Shown here piece after piece: positions 34,697 to 42,193 of a stretch of DNA of 53,468 bases (positions are counted from its first letter, which is position 1; each line of letters opens with the position of its first letter). The translations under genes and the position numbers were made by a program. The notes beneath the pieces were generated by a model that was given only the letters and a program-made list of their open reading frames with translations, searched no databases and had not been told where the DNA came from. The stretch is from a virus: positions 1-53,468 of IMG/VR virus record IMGVR_UViG_3300019132_000024. The stretch is one strand, 5' to 3'.

Positions 34697-34825
34697 ATGC
34701 GATTAGGAAAAGCGCCGACGAATAGAGATGTCATCGGGCAACTGTTGCGCTGGTCCCTTAATCGACTTTGGATGATCACCGTCGCCGGCTTGTGCCTTTG
34801 GGGCACCATCTATGGCTTGAGCTAA
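34697..34825 (+). CDS. Single-TM micro-protein 1, 42 aa
   Basis: MRLGKAPTNRDVIGQLL followed by a TM helix WMITVAGLCLWGTIYGLS. GGAGG lies six bases before the ATG. Shares the core GLCLWGTIYG with GLCFWALNYG of the next gene, so the two are related. Probably inner membrane, N-in. Confidence 0.58.
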   Translation: MRLGKAPTNRDVIGQLLRWSLNRLWMITVAGLCLWGTIYGLS

Positions 34826-34978
34826 GGACGTGCCCCAACGTCCCAAGATCCTGAGAAACAGTCTTTCAAAAGCCTCAAAGCCTCTATAGGATCCCAAGAT
34901 CAGCGGTTCCTTAGTCGGCTGCTGCCCTTTTGGGCGCATTGTGTGTCTCGAAGCTTACCTGGCTTTGGGAGACCCGCA

Positions 34979-35179
34979 ATGCCAACCGAAATGCCTTCAG
35001 GACGTGAGCCCGCCCAATCAGTTGCAGTACCACCGCCTGAATGGCTTCCGAAAGTCTTGAACTGGATGGCCGTTTTCGTAGGCCTCGGCTTATGCTTCTG
35101 GGCGCTCAACTATGGTGTGATAGCGACAAGCTACTCGAATAGTCCGAGTAGCTCGGGATCCTACAGCACCCACGAGTGA
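34979..35179 (+). CDS. Single-TM micro-protein 2, 66 aa
   Basis: Pro-rich cytosolic N terminus, TM helix LNWMAVFVGLGLCFWALNYG, and a Ser/Tyr/Asn-rich tail. GGGAG upstream of ATG 34979; the frame extends to 34943 but without SD. Related to micro-protein 1 through the TM core. Confidence 0.58.
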   Translation: MPTEMPSGREPAQSVAVPPPEWLPKVLNWMAVFVGLGLCFWALNYGVIATSYSNSPSSSGSYSTHE

Positions 35180-35216
35180 CCCGCTGGGAAATTCAACGAC
35201 CTCAGAGAGGGCAGCT

Positions 35217-35327
35217 ATGTTCGGAGATACGAAATCAAAGAGTAAGCACCCTTGGCTTGCGGCCATAGGCATTACAGGCATCGGTATACTCGGTCTCCTC
35301 ATAATGTGGGGTCTTAGCTCCGAATAA
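35217..35327 (+). CDS. Single-TM micro-protein 3, 36 aa
   Basis: Basic N terminus (TKSKSKHPW) then a Gly/Ile-rich TM helix (AAIGITGIGILGLLIMWGL). GAGAGGG precedes the ATG. Third of a tandem set; no sequence kinship beyond type. Role unknown. Confidence 0.52.
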   Translation: MFGDTKSKSKHPWLAAIGITGIGILGLLIMWGLSSE

Positions 35328-35433
35328 GGCCTAGTCTCTCCGCGATGCTCTCCTCGACATACAGGTGAGGAGAGACTTCGACCATGAGACAGCCATCGTC
35401 TCGGCGATAGGTCTTGCGGGATTTTCTGGGCAT
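35314..35433 (-). CDS. Possible micro-gene, 39 aa
   Basis: Reads MPRKSRKTYRRDDGCLMVEV then a helical end. It resembles short basic phage proteins, but no SD is visible and it lies just past a terminator. Weak call. Confidence 0.28.
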   Translation of the reverse strand: MPRKSRKTYRRDDGCLMVEVSPHLYVEESIAERLGLIRS

Positions 35434-35445
35434 TGATGATGACGC

Positions 35446-35475
35446 AAAAAAGCCGCCTCGGAATGACCGGGCGGC
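35446..35475 (-). terminator. Terminator of the leftward early operon
   Basis: GCCGCC (35452-35457) pairs with GGCGGC (35470-35475); reading leftward a T6 run follows. It lies left of the membrane protein gene at 35624, closing the replication operon before the late region. Confidence 0.7.
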
Positions 35476-35493
35476 GGGGCGCTCATAAAGCTA

Positions 35494-35526
35494 ACGCACT
35501 CCGGGTGAAAATCACCGAGAGTGCGT
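35494..35526. repeat. Double inverted repeat
   Basis: ACGCACTC (35494-35501) pairs with GAGTGCGT (35519-35526), and nested inside GGTGA (35504-35508) pairs with TCACC (35512-35516). A near-continuous hairpin of 13 pairs. TTATCCACG, one base from a DnaA box, lies 54 bases to the right at 35580-35588. Could be an origin element, operator or RNA hairpin. Confidence 0.5.
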
Positions 35527-35623
35527 CTGTGTCGATATAGGTACCGCGGGAGGCCTACGGTTTCAAGAGTCTGCCTTGGTTATCCACGGTGTTCGAAGCA
35601 CAGCATAGTCGCTGCCAAGTAGC

Positions 35624-36193
35624 TCAAGTTAGTGAGCCTGCGGGCGTTTGCTCGCGCCCCGCTTTACGAAACAACGAGGCTGACCCGAGCCACAAGGCGA
35701 CGAAGACCGCCGTCAGAACCCAGGTGAAGTGTCCGGCGGCCTGAGCGATGGCGGCTACAAGTACCTGAGCGATCGACGCCGCCACCATGGCGCGCGCCAT
35801 TCCGTCTGGCTGAAAGCGCGCGATGACGGCACCGGCAAATGCCACTGCGAGCACACCGCCATACATTAAGTTGAAGGGATTATCTTCATTCCCAACGATG
35901 CCAACAGCAAGGTTCATCCATACGAGGATGAAAGCTGCCACGACCGCAATACCCACTCCGACTCGGTACGCGCCGTTGCCTGTCGCCCTCGCCGCCAGTT
36001 CGTAGGTGCCACAAGCGACGGCTAGCATTACGCCGAAGACGATAAAATCAGTCTCATCCCAATTCACTTCGTTGGTGAACTGCATTGCGATCAACGGCAG
36101 CAGAAGAAGGAACGCCGCGGTACCCCAAACCACTATCCTCCAACGGCTCCCATGCCGTCCGCTACCGTTTTGGGTTCTTCCTGCCATAGCCAT
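35624..36193 (-). CDS. Multi-TM membrane protein, 189 aa
   Basis: After a basic N terminus there are five or six hydrophobic helices (for example VVWGTAAFLLLLPLIAM; VGIAVVAAFILVWMNLAVGI; VLAVAFAGAVIARF). The FTNEVNWDETDF and GNEDNPFNLM motifs match a bacterial inner-membrane family of unknown function. In a phage early region such proteins may act in superinfection exclusion; that is speculation. Last gene of the leftward early operon. Confidence 0.75.
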   Translation of the reverse strand: MAMAGRTQNGSGRHGSRWRIVVWGTAAFLLLLPLIAMQFTNEVNWDETDFIVFGVMLAVACGTYELAARATGNGAYRVGVGIAVVAAFILVWMNLAVGIVGNEDNPFNLMYGGVLAVAFAGAVIARFQPDGMARAMVAASIAQVLVAAIAQAAGHFTWVLTAVFVALWLGSASLFRKAGREQTPAGSLT

Positions 36194-36236
36194 GCTCCGT
36201 ACGAGTACGAGGACATCAACCCTGATCAGGCTATAT

Positions 36237-36890
36237 TTACTCCGCCGCCTCCAATCTCTGCAACTCTGTGGCCTTCATCCGCACCTTGGCCCCTCGACCG
36301 AGGAAGTCGATCAGCACCTCGACGCGGCCCTTGGAGAGCATGGACACGACATGGCCCTGGATGTCCGTGAATGCGCCTGCTGTGAGCCTGACCTGCTCGC
36401 CGGGGGCGTATTGGGGCCCAACGTCAGGCAGGCGGGTGAAGTCGAACTCGCCTGCCAGTTCCCGCTGAAGTAGCCTCGCCAGAGGATGCGGACGCTTCTC
36501 CTCGCCTTCCTTGGGCTCCGGAGCCGGGACGCGGGCAGGAACGCCGTAGCCGTCCCGCACGAGGCCCTCAACGCCGTCCACGCCGCGCATCTTGAAGAAG
36601 TCTTGCCCTGGCCGGATGCCTAGGAACAGGTAGCGCGGGAAGAGCGGGTTCTCGCGGGCTTCCTTCTTCCTGGCGTGCACGACCCATCGCTTGGTCTGGG
36701 GCAGATACGTCTCATACCCCGCACGACGGAGGCCGAACTGCGCCCTCCTCTCGCACTTGGGATTGCAGACGACCACGAACCAAGTGAGGCCGTCGAAGGT
36801 CTCGGGCGGATCGTGGTTGACGATCGGAGAGCGGAAGTAGTGAACGCTACCGGGGTCGGCAGAGAGGGCGAAGCGAGGGAGGTTCGTCAT
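36237..36890 (-). CDS. NusG/RfaH-type transcription elongation paralogue
   Basis: 217 aa. NGN domain with TWFVVVCNPKCERRAQF and NPLFPRYLFLGI, and a KOW-type C-terminal domain (APGEQVRLTAGAFTDIQGHV). Start 36890 is chosen as the 36962 frame overlaps the upstream gene. NusG paralogues bind RNA polymerase and suppress pausing or termination. Position beside the terminator at 35446 suggests a role as the phage antiterminator, in place of an N- or Q-like protein (inference). Confidence 0.85.
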   Translation of the reverse strand: MTNLPRFALSADPGSVHYFRSPIVNHDPPETFDGLTWFVVVCNPKCERRAQFGLRRAGYETYLPQTKRWVVHARKKEARENPLFPRYLFLGIRPGQDFFKMRGVDGVEGLVRDGYGVPARVPAPEPKEGEEKRPHPLARLLQRELAGEFDFTRLPDVGPQYAPGEQVRLTAGAFTDIQGHVVSMLSKGRVEVLIDFLGRGAKVRMKATELQRLEAAE

Positions 36891-36891
36891 G

Positions 36892-37125
36892 CTACACACC
36901 TTCCAGAACGGCGGGGGCGCGAGAGACCCGGCTCTTGACGGCTCCTCCTGACCGAACGGCATTCTTCCGATCAGCCTTGGTCATATGCCTCTTGGCGTCC
37001 CGAGAAGCTGCCAGCTTGCGAGCGGCTGACTGCAAAGACGCCTTCAAATTCGGATCGTCCGTTGCCGGGATAGCGAGAGAGCAGATCCGGAGGAGAGCGT
37101 CGTATTCGTTGAAACCGAGCCTCAT
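36892..37125 (-). CDS. Hypothetical protein, 77 aa
   Basis: Helical basic protein (MRLGFNEYDALLRICSLA; then SLQSAARKLAASRDAKRH). Overlaps DUF1376 by four bases and ends two bases from the NusG paralogue. No family recognised. Confidence 0.6.
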   Translation of the reverse strand: MRLGFNEYDALLRICSLAIPATDDPNLKASLQSAARKLAASRDAKRHMTKADRKNAVRSGGAVKSRVSRAPAVLEGV

Positions 37126-38009
37126 GCCGCGGCCCTCCCGTAGCCATGGGCTGCCAGGACATGAGCGGGGATCTTGCAGCCGGGCATGTCAGGCGGGAGC
37201 GACCACTTGCCGTAGGACCAGTGCTTGGTCCGTTTCCAGCCCTCGATGGCACGGTTCCACACGTCGTCGGTGAACACTTCGTCGGGGTTGTAGGGCTTGG
37301 CGGCGGGCTCCTCCTGCGGCTTGGTCGCGGCGGCTTCCTTCAGCCGGTTGTCGAAATAGGACAGAGCCGAGATATCGGGCTTTCGGGCAAGGCCTTCGCG
37401 GATCACCGAAATGATCAGCTCGGGCGAGAAGCCGTTCGCCAGCCAGACCCTCGCCCGGCCTGGATGGGGCGGGATGGCGCTACCGGCTTCGCAGAAGGCC
37501 TGAGCAATTTCGATCTGCAAGCGAGCATAGGCCGCGTCGATCTCCGGCGCGCGGGTACTACCCTCTACAGAACTTACTAGCTCTCTATTCTTCTCTTCTC
37601 TTCTCTGGTTCGACAGTGTTGAAGCGTTTGCTTCGCGCGGTTCGTTATTTTCCAACGACTTAGCGCGCGCTAGTCCGCTGTTAGTTCCACCCTTGTGCCC
37701 GGCTACTCGACGCTTACTCGCCACGTACTCCCGGTCTAGTAGCTCTTTACCCACCCTGTCGTTGGTCAGTAGACGGTCCTCTGTGACACGGATTTTGCCC
37801 GCCTGAATGAGGGCATTGAGCAGCGCCGTCGCCTTCACATGACCGCAGCGGAAGATGACGCAGAGCAGCCGCTTGGAGTTCGGAATAGGCCCGTGGCGGC
37901 GATACATCTGGTGGCACAGGCGAAGATATGCGGCCTCTTGTTCAAGCGTTAGGTCAATGGTGCCCTCGTCCCAGGCCTCGAAGTCCATCTTGTAGAATTC
38001 GCCCTTCAT
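37122..38009 (-). CDS. DUF1376 replication initiator-like protein
   Basis: 295 aa. FYKMDFEAWDEGTIDLTLEQEAAYLRL and IPNSKRLLCVIFRCG define DUF1376, usually next to a helicase or helicase loader. The middle (about residues 110-165) is a low-complexity charged linker encoded by a noticeably AT-richer stretch (37555-37700) with a CTTCT repeat. The C-terminal part has WLANGFSPELIISVIREG, typical of initiator C-domains. The layout recalls lambda O with its internal origin. Confidence 0.8.
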   Translation of the reverse strand: MKGEFYKMDFEAWDEGTIDLTLEQEAAYLRLCHQMYRRHGPIPNSKRLLCVIFRCGHVKATALLNALIQAGKIRVTEDRLLTNDRVGKELLDREYVASKRRVAGHKGGTNSGLARAKSLENNEPREANASTLSNQRREEKNRELVSSVEGSTRAPEIDAAYARLQIEIAQAFCEAGSAIPPHPGRARVWLANGFSPELIISVIREGLARKPDISALSYFDNRLKEAAATKPQEEPAAKPYNPDEVFTDDVWNRAIEGWKRTKHWSYGKWSLPPDMPGCKIPAHVLAAHGYGRAAA

Positions 38010-38011
38010 GA

Positions 38012-39430
38012 TCAGAACTCCGACAATTCGCTAACGACGTTGCAGTTGATGGCGCAGAAGAGAGTGGCGCGGCCCGTTGGCCCCTGGCGCTGCTTCAGGA
38101 TCTCGATCTCCAGCGTGTCCCTGCTGGCTTCCAGCTTTGCCAGATCCTCGGGCGTGGGGTTGGCCTTGTGTTCGAGGTAGTAGGCCTCCCGGTAGAGGCC
38201 GATCACCATGTCCGCGTCCTGCTCGATGGACCCGGAGTCGCGGAGGTCGGAAAGCTGAGGGCGCTTCTCCTCGCGCTTTTCCGTCTCGCGGGAGAGCTGT
38301 GAGAGCACGACCACGGCCACACCGAGTTCCTTGGCGAGAACCTTGATGGCACCCGTGATCTCGGTGATTTCCTGCACCCGGTTGCCGGAATACCGCTTGG
38401 TGGCTTGGATCAGGCCCAGGTGATCGATCACCACCACGGAGAGCCGTTGCCCCTTGCGCTCCATGTTGGCGCGGGCCTGACGGGCGCGCGCGGCGATCTG
38501 GGAGATGGTGAGCCCCGGTTGCTGCTCGATCTCGAGAGGGTAGCGATTGAGGCGCTTCTGAGCCTCGCTGAGTGCCCAGAGGTCTTCGTCCTTCAGATCC
38601 TTGCCCTTGGCGATGTCCCGGTAGGAGAGCGGGTTCCGATGACGAGGAGAGAAAACAGAGGCAGCCAAGGCACGCTCTGCGAGCTCCTGAGCGGCCATCT
38701 CGAGCGAGACGAAGTAGACGCCATGCCCAGCCTTTGCAGCATTGAGCGCAATCGCGACACCGAACGTCGTCTTGCCCATGCCAGGGCGCCCGGCCATGAC
38801 GACCATCTGTCCAGGCCGCAGCCCGAGGGTCATGCGGTCGAGGCTCGGGATGCCGTAGGGCGCCCCGCGCTCGATCCGGCCCTCACGGGCGGCCATGGCG
38901 GCCTCGATGGCCTGCAAGGACGCCTCACCCAGGCTCACGCGCTTGATGCTCGCTGGCAGGCCGGCGCTGGCCACCTCGTCCAGCTCCTGGATCATGGCGG
39001 CGGCGAATTTGGCAGGGTTGTCTACCGCACCGGCTGTCATCGCCTTTACGGCATCTTGGGCCGTAGCCAGAACCTTCCGCATCATGGCGGCGTGACGGAT
39101 CGCCCGAGCATAGTCCGGGGCGTTAACGACCGTCGTGGCGTGGGTGTAGAGGACAGCGATGTACTGACCGACCGTCACCCCACCGAGATCGGCGTTACCG
39201 ATGGCGATCCGGACCAAGCGGCTGTCGATGGCCTCGCCAGCGTCCCGACGTTCGCACATCTTGCGGAAGATTGAGCCATTGACCTCGATGTGGAAGTCGG
39301 CTGGATCAACGATCCCACGCACCCGGTCGATAACGTCGGGGCTATGGAGAATTGCACCTAGCAGCCCCTCCTCTGCCGATTGGGCATGGGGCTGCTCGAT
39401 GTAGTCGCGCGGAGTGGTTTGGGCGGTCAT
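38012..39430 (-). CDS. dnaB: Replicative DNA helicase, DnaB family
   Basis: 472 aa. N-terminal primase-interacting domain (PHAQSAEEGLLGAILHSPD), linker, and RecA-fold ATPase with Walker A VVMAGRPGMGKTTF (about 209-223), Walker B LSVVVIDHLGLI, and the DLRDSGSIEQDADMV motif. Should load at the phage origin and unwind DNA. Two bases from DUF1376. Confidence 0.92.
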   Translation of the reverse strand: MTAQTTPRDYIEQPHAQSAEEGLLGAILHSPDVIDRVRGIVDPADFHIEVNGSIFRKMCERRDAGEAIDSRLVRIAIGNADLGGVTVGQYIAVLYTHATTVVNAPDYARAIRHAAMMRKVLATAQDAVKAMTAGAVDNPAKFAAAMIQELDEVASAGLPASIKRVSLGEASLQAIEAAMAAREGRIERGAPYGIPSLDRMTLGLRPGQMVVMAGRPGMGKTTFGVAIALNAAKAGHGVYFVSLEMAAQELAERALAASVFSPRHRNPLSYRDIAKGKDLKDEDLWALSEAQKRLNRYPLEIEQQPGLTISQIAARARQARANMERKGQRLSVVVIDHLGLIQATKRYSGNRVQEITEITGAIKVLAKELGVAVVVLSQLSRETEKREEKRPQLSDLRDSGSIEQDADMVIGLYREAYYLEHKANPTPEDLAKLEASRDTLEIEILKQRQGPTGRATLFCAINCNVVSELSEF

Positions 39431-39648
39431 CCGATGCGCCTCGCAGGATGAACGACCGCAACCCGGTCGAGCGAGTCGCGCTGCTCAGGGCTCATGAATA
39501 GATCCAGCCAGCGGCGCCAGGCCTTGCCCGCGGCAATGCCGTCTTCCACGGCCCACGTGGTTTCGGCCCGCTTGCGAGCGATGCAGTACGCCTGCCACGC
39601 GTCGTTGATCCGGCGCTCTTTCTCGGCCTCGAAATCGATCACGTTCAC
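39427..39648 (-). CDS. Hypothetical protein, 73 aa
   Basis: Helical, charged (FEAEKERRINDAWQAYCIA; AAGKAWRRWLDLF). ATGA overlaps with dnaB and with the gene before. Function unknown. Confidence 0.6.
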   Translation of the reverse strand: MNVIDFEAEKERRINDAWQAYCIARKRAETTWAVEDGIAAGKAWRRWLDLFMSPEQRDSLDRVAVVHPARRIG

Positions 39649-39938
39649 GCAACCCTCCTTTGAGGTGCGCCGTAGTTCGTCTCACGGCGAACCGGCTCGT
39701 TGAGGAGATGAAGGCGGTCCACGCGCCCGGCGACGTAGCCGAGGCAGGCGGCGATGCGGCGCAGGCGCTTGGCCCGGATCCGGAGGAGATCGACGGCCGA
39801 CTTGGAGCCGTCCTCCAGCTTCTCGATGGCGTCCGCAGACTGATCCATCTCGCGTGACAGCGTTTCGAGAGCCAAGGCGTCGGCCTCGATCTGGTCGAAG
39901 GCCTTCATCGGATCGGCGTCGTAGGGGAAGCGGCTCAT
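39645..39938 (-). CDS. Hypothetical coiled-coil protein, 97 aa
   Basis: Start MSRFPYDADPMKAFDQIE at 39938, ATGA overlapping VRR-NUC. A continuous coiled coil (SREMDQSADAIEKLEDGSK), then a basic C terminus. Function unknown. Confidence 0.6.
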   Translation of the reverse strand: MSRFPYDADPMKAFDQIEADALALETLSREMDQSADAIEKLEDGSKSAVDLLRIRAKRLRRIAACLGYVAGRVDRLHLLNEPVRRETNYGAPQRRVA

Positions 39939-40312
39939 GCGGTGCCCTCGATGACGTTCGCCTGCAGGCAGCCCCAATGCTTGAACACGGCCAGGGCGTC
40001 GTCGAAGTTGTCGACCACGGCGACGGCCCAGCCCTGCCCGATGGCGCGGGAGTGGAAGGCCTTCTGCGCCTCGTTCAGCCCCTCGCCTTTCCGCTTCAGC
40101 TCAAGGCCGTGGAAGCGACCCTCCGGAGACACGAAGATCAGATCAGGCCAGCCGGGCATCGTGCCCATGGCCTTGAGCTTCGCGGCCGTGCGCTTGTCCC
40201 GGTGCTCACCGGAAGCCGGGTGCGTGAACGCCCAGCCCTCGGCAAGGAACTGCTTCAGGAAGGTCGCCACCTGAATGTGGAGCACGACCTCTTTGGGAGC
40301 CGGGGCCTTCAT
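39935..40312 (-). CDS. VRR-NUC domain nuclease
   Basis: 125 aa from MKAPAPKEVVLHIQVATFLK. MPGWPDLIFVSPEGRFHGLELKRK carries the PD-(D/E)xK pattern (Asp, then Glu-x-Lys), and NEAQKAFHSRAIGQGW is the family C-terminal block. Phage VRR-NUC proteins are structure-specific or nicking nucleases used in replication and recombination. Start 40312 overlaps the next gene (ATGA). Confidence 0.85.
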   Translation of the reverse strand: MKAPAPKEVVLHIQVATFLKQFLAEGWAFTHPASGEHRDKRTAAKLKAMGTMPGWPDLIFVSPEGRFHGLELKRKGEGLNEAQKAFHSRAIGQGWAVAVVDNFDDALAVFKHWGCLQANVIEGTA

Positions 40313-40758
40313 GGGCGAAGTCCCTGCTTGCGAAGGCAATGGAGCACAGTCGTATGGTCGCGATTGAAGAAGCGTCCGAGTTGCGGGAGCGACCATGCCG
40401 GGTTCATCGTGTAGACCATGGCGACCGCCTCGAACCGGGCCTCCATGACCACGGCATGGCGGCGCGGGCCATAGATGTCCTCGGGCGTGACGCCGTGCTT
40501 GCGGGCGATGTGGGCGACGATCCTGCGGGCGCCGGGCTTGCCGGCTTCCGGCACGAACTCACCTTCCGGCTCCGGAGCGGGCTTCGGCTGGGCGATCTCG
40601 ATCTCCACGAACCGATCAACGAGCGGTTTGGACTCGGCCGGGATCTCGATGATGGCGGGCTTCTCTGCCTTCGGGCGCGGGTTGAACAAGCGGGCGTGGA
40701 GCGCGCGGTAATGGGCGCGCATCTCGGCGGCGGAAGAGAACTGGCGAACCTCAATCAT
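40309..40758 (-). CDS. DnaA domain IV-like protein
   Basis: 149 aa. Residues about 78-148 (ARRIVAHIARKHGVTPEDIYG; then FFNRDHTTVLHCLRK) match the DNA-binding domain IV of DnaA, including the basic loop and the DHTTV signature. The AAA+ ATPase domain is absent; residues 1-75 are a charged, Pro-rich tail. It could bind DnaA boxes to help open the phage origin, or compete with host DnaA. Function inferred. Confidence 0.82.
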   Translation of the reverse strand: MIEVRQFSSAAEMRAHYRALHARLFNPRPKAEKPAIIEIPAESKPLVDRFVEIEIAQPKPAPEPEGEFVPEAGKPGARRIVAHIARKHGVTPEDIYGPRRHAVVMEARFEAVAMVYTMNPAWSLPQLGRFFNRDHTTVLHCLRKQGLRP

Positions 40759-41258
40759 GCCGCGCTCCGACCGTTTGAGGTGATCGGAACCACACGATTT
40801 GATGTGTCGCGGCGCAGCTCGGCCAACTCGATCTCAAGGGCAGCCGCCTTTTCATCGATGTCAGCCTTTTCCACCGGGTCGAGCCCATCAGGGAGAGCCG
40901 CCGCAATGCGGGCTGTAAGGTCGCTGAAACCCTTCGCGATGTCGCTGAGGTGGTTGGTGATCGTCGCGGGGTCTTCGGCCGGCGCTTGGGCGCGCGGCAC
41001 AAGCTTGAAGCCGGCCAGATCGGCGAGAACCTGCAGCGTCTCAGGCGTACCGCCGCGGCGCACGATCTCCATGGTGATGTCGAGCAGAACGTCGGCCGGA
41101 ACATGGGTCGTGACGTTCTGATCGGAGATCGACGAGTACCGGGAGATGAGCGCCTGCCCTACCCTTGTCTTGCTCGCGGCCATGACGACGCCGCCGAGGT
41201 GATCCACATCCTGATCGAAGGCAGCCTTAATGGCCGCATAGGGGTTCCTAGCGTTCAT
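40755..41258 (-). CDS. CII-like regulator (Phage_CP76 type)
   Basis: 167 aa. YAAIKAAFDQDVDHLGGVVMAA, then VGQALISRYSSI and a helix around ETLQVLADLAGFKLV resemble the CII-like Phage_CP76 family. The C-terminal part is a coiled coil. Position in the leftward early operon fits a lysis-lysogeny regulator. 41259-41539 holds no gene I can support. Confidence 0.55.
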   Translation of the reverse strand: MNARNPYAAIKAAFDQDVDHLGGVVMAASKTRVGQALISRYSSISDQNVTTHVPADVLLDITMEIVRRGGTPETLQVLADLAGFKLVPRAQAPAEDPATITNHLSDIAKGFSDLTARIAAALPDGLDPVEKADIDEKAAALEIELAELRRDTSNRVVPITSNGRSAA

Positions 41259-41539
41259 GGAATGTTTGCCCGTTGATTTGAGGTGAAAGCAGTACGGTCT
41301 GGAGCGATGCTCCCGTCATGGAAGCCTGTGCAGGGGAAGGGGCGAGAGCGGCCTGGCGATCAGAGAGGGAACCACCGTCACTCTTCAAATCGGCTGCAGA
41401 CACGAAGGAAGCGGTCCAAATCAAACGGGATTGCTCGGCAGACACGGAGGCAGACTGCCGTCGGCGTGTGCGAGCCGACACATTGGGCGTCACAAATGGG
41501 TCGTAAGAACGGTAGGAACAACTTCCGCTAGGGCACCCA

Positions 41540-41785
41540 ATGCACGCACAATTTGACGCAGGAGAGGCTGGCACACTCACCTCCTACTCGGTTGGTACGG
41601 TTGATGGCCTGGAGGCAATGATGGTTCTAGATTTTGCGAGAACCCCGGAGGATCTTGTTTTCGGCACCCGTTACAAGCTGCCCCTTGTAATGAGCGCGGA
41701 GGTGGCTCGAGGCCTTGGGCAAGCGCTCCTGATCGCTGCAGAAGCTGCAGCAATGGGAGCGTGCGACTCAGACGCCATGAACTAG
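41540..41785 (+). CDS. Hypothetical protein, 81 aa
   Basis: Mixed alpha/beta: ALDFARTPEDLVF-type strand and helix (VLDFARTPEDLVFGTRY) and a C-terminal helix EVARGLGQALLIAAEAAAM. The pattern is common in alphaproteobacterial phages. Lies on the opposite strand to the leftward early transcript and abuts the micro-gene at 41786 tail-to-tail. Confidence 0.5.
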   Translation: MHAQFDAGEAGTLTSYSVGTVDGLEAMMVLDFARTPEDLVFGTRYKLPLVMSAEVARGLGQALLIAAEAAAMGACDSDAMN

Positions 41786-41878
41786 TCATCGGCTCGCTCT
41801 CCTGATCAGGACATAGCCGTCGTGGGTGAGGAACCAGAGGTGGCCTTGGGCACAGAGGCGGTAGCGGGCGCGCCGCAT
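41786..41878 (-). CDS. Possible micro-gene coupled to cro, 30 aa
   Basis: MRRARYRLCAQGHLWFLTH then a short basic end. Its ATG overlaps the Cro-like stop (TGATG), and its stop touches the end of the plus-strand gene. Short and basic; weak but tightly packed. Confidence 0.35.
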   Translation of the reverse strand: MRRARYRLCAQGHLWFLTHDGYVLIRRASR

Positions 41879-42099
41879 CACGCGGCCTCGTCGGTTAACG
41901 CCGCAGGCTCCGTCTTAATCCACTCCGAGGCAGGAACAGCTCCCTCAGTGACATCTTCGATCCGAACGGCCACGGCTAACGAGGGCTTCCGCTCACCGTA
42001 CTTGAGCTTGCGGATGCCGTGCGAGGTGATGGAGCCGACGCGAACCGCCATCGTCTCGTCATCAAGGGCGTTTGCACGCATGTATTCGATGAGTTTCAT
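41878..42099 (-). CDS. Cro-like repressor
   Basis: 73 aa. MKLIEYMRANALDDETMAVRV and ITSHGIRKLKYGERKPSL form a small helix-turn-helix like Cro/CI-type proteins. It diverges from the CI gene across three operators. The predicted transcription start lies within one or two bases of the ATG, with no SD, so the message may be leaderless. Should repress at the CCCC-N5-GGGG sites. Confidence 0.72.
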   Translation of the reverse strand: MKLIEYMRANALDDETMAVRVGSITSHGIRKLKYGERKPSLAVAVRIEDVTEGAVPASEWIKTEPAALTDEAA

Positions 42100-42107
42100 G
42101 GGCAGAG

Positions 42108-42193
42108 ATATTCCCCTTAAGGGGGAACATTGTCAACCCCTAGAAGGGGAAGGACAAGCCCAACCGTTTGATGCGATTTTCCCCTCTATGGGG
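42108..42193. promoter_or_regulatory. cro/CI control region with operators O1-O3
   Basis: Three CCCC-N5-GGGG sites: O1 42113-42125, O2 42137-42149 and O3 42181-42193. Leftward promoter: TTGACA (42136-42131) and GAATAT (42113-42108), 17 bases apart, with O1 in the spacer and O2 upstream of the -35. O3 contains the CI start codon, suggesting self-control. Confidence 0.78.

Noticed and set aside
35600-36200. Plus-strand frames opposite the membrane protein
   Set aside because: Antisense; minus frame has clear TM periodicity.
41822-42187. N-terminal extension of the CI gene
   Set aside because: Runs through the Cro-like gene and all operators; the HTH begins at ATG 42188.
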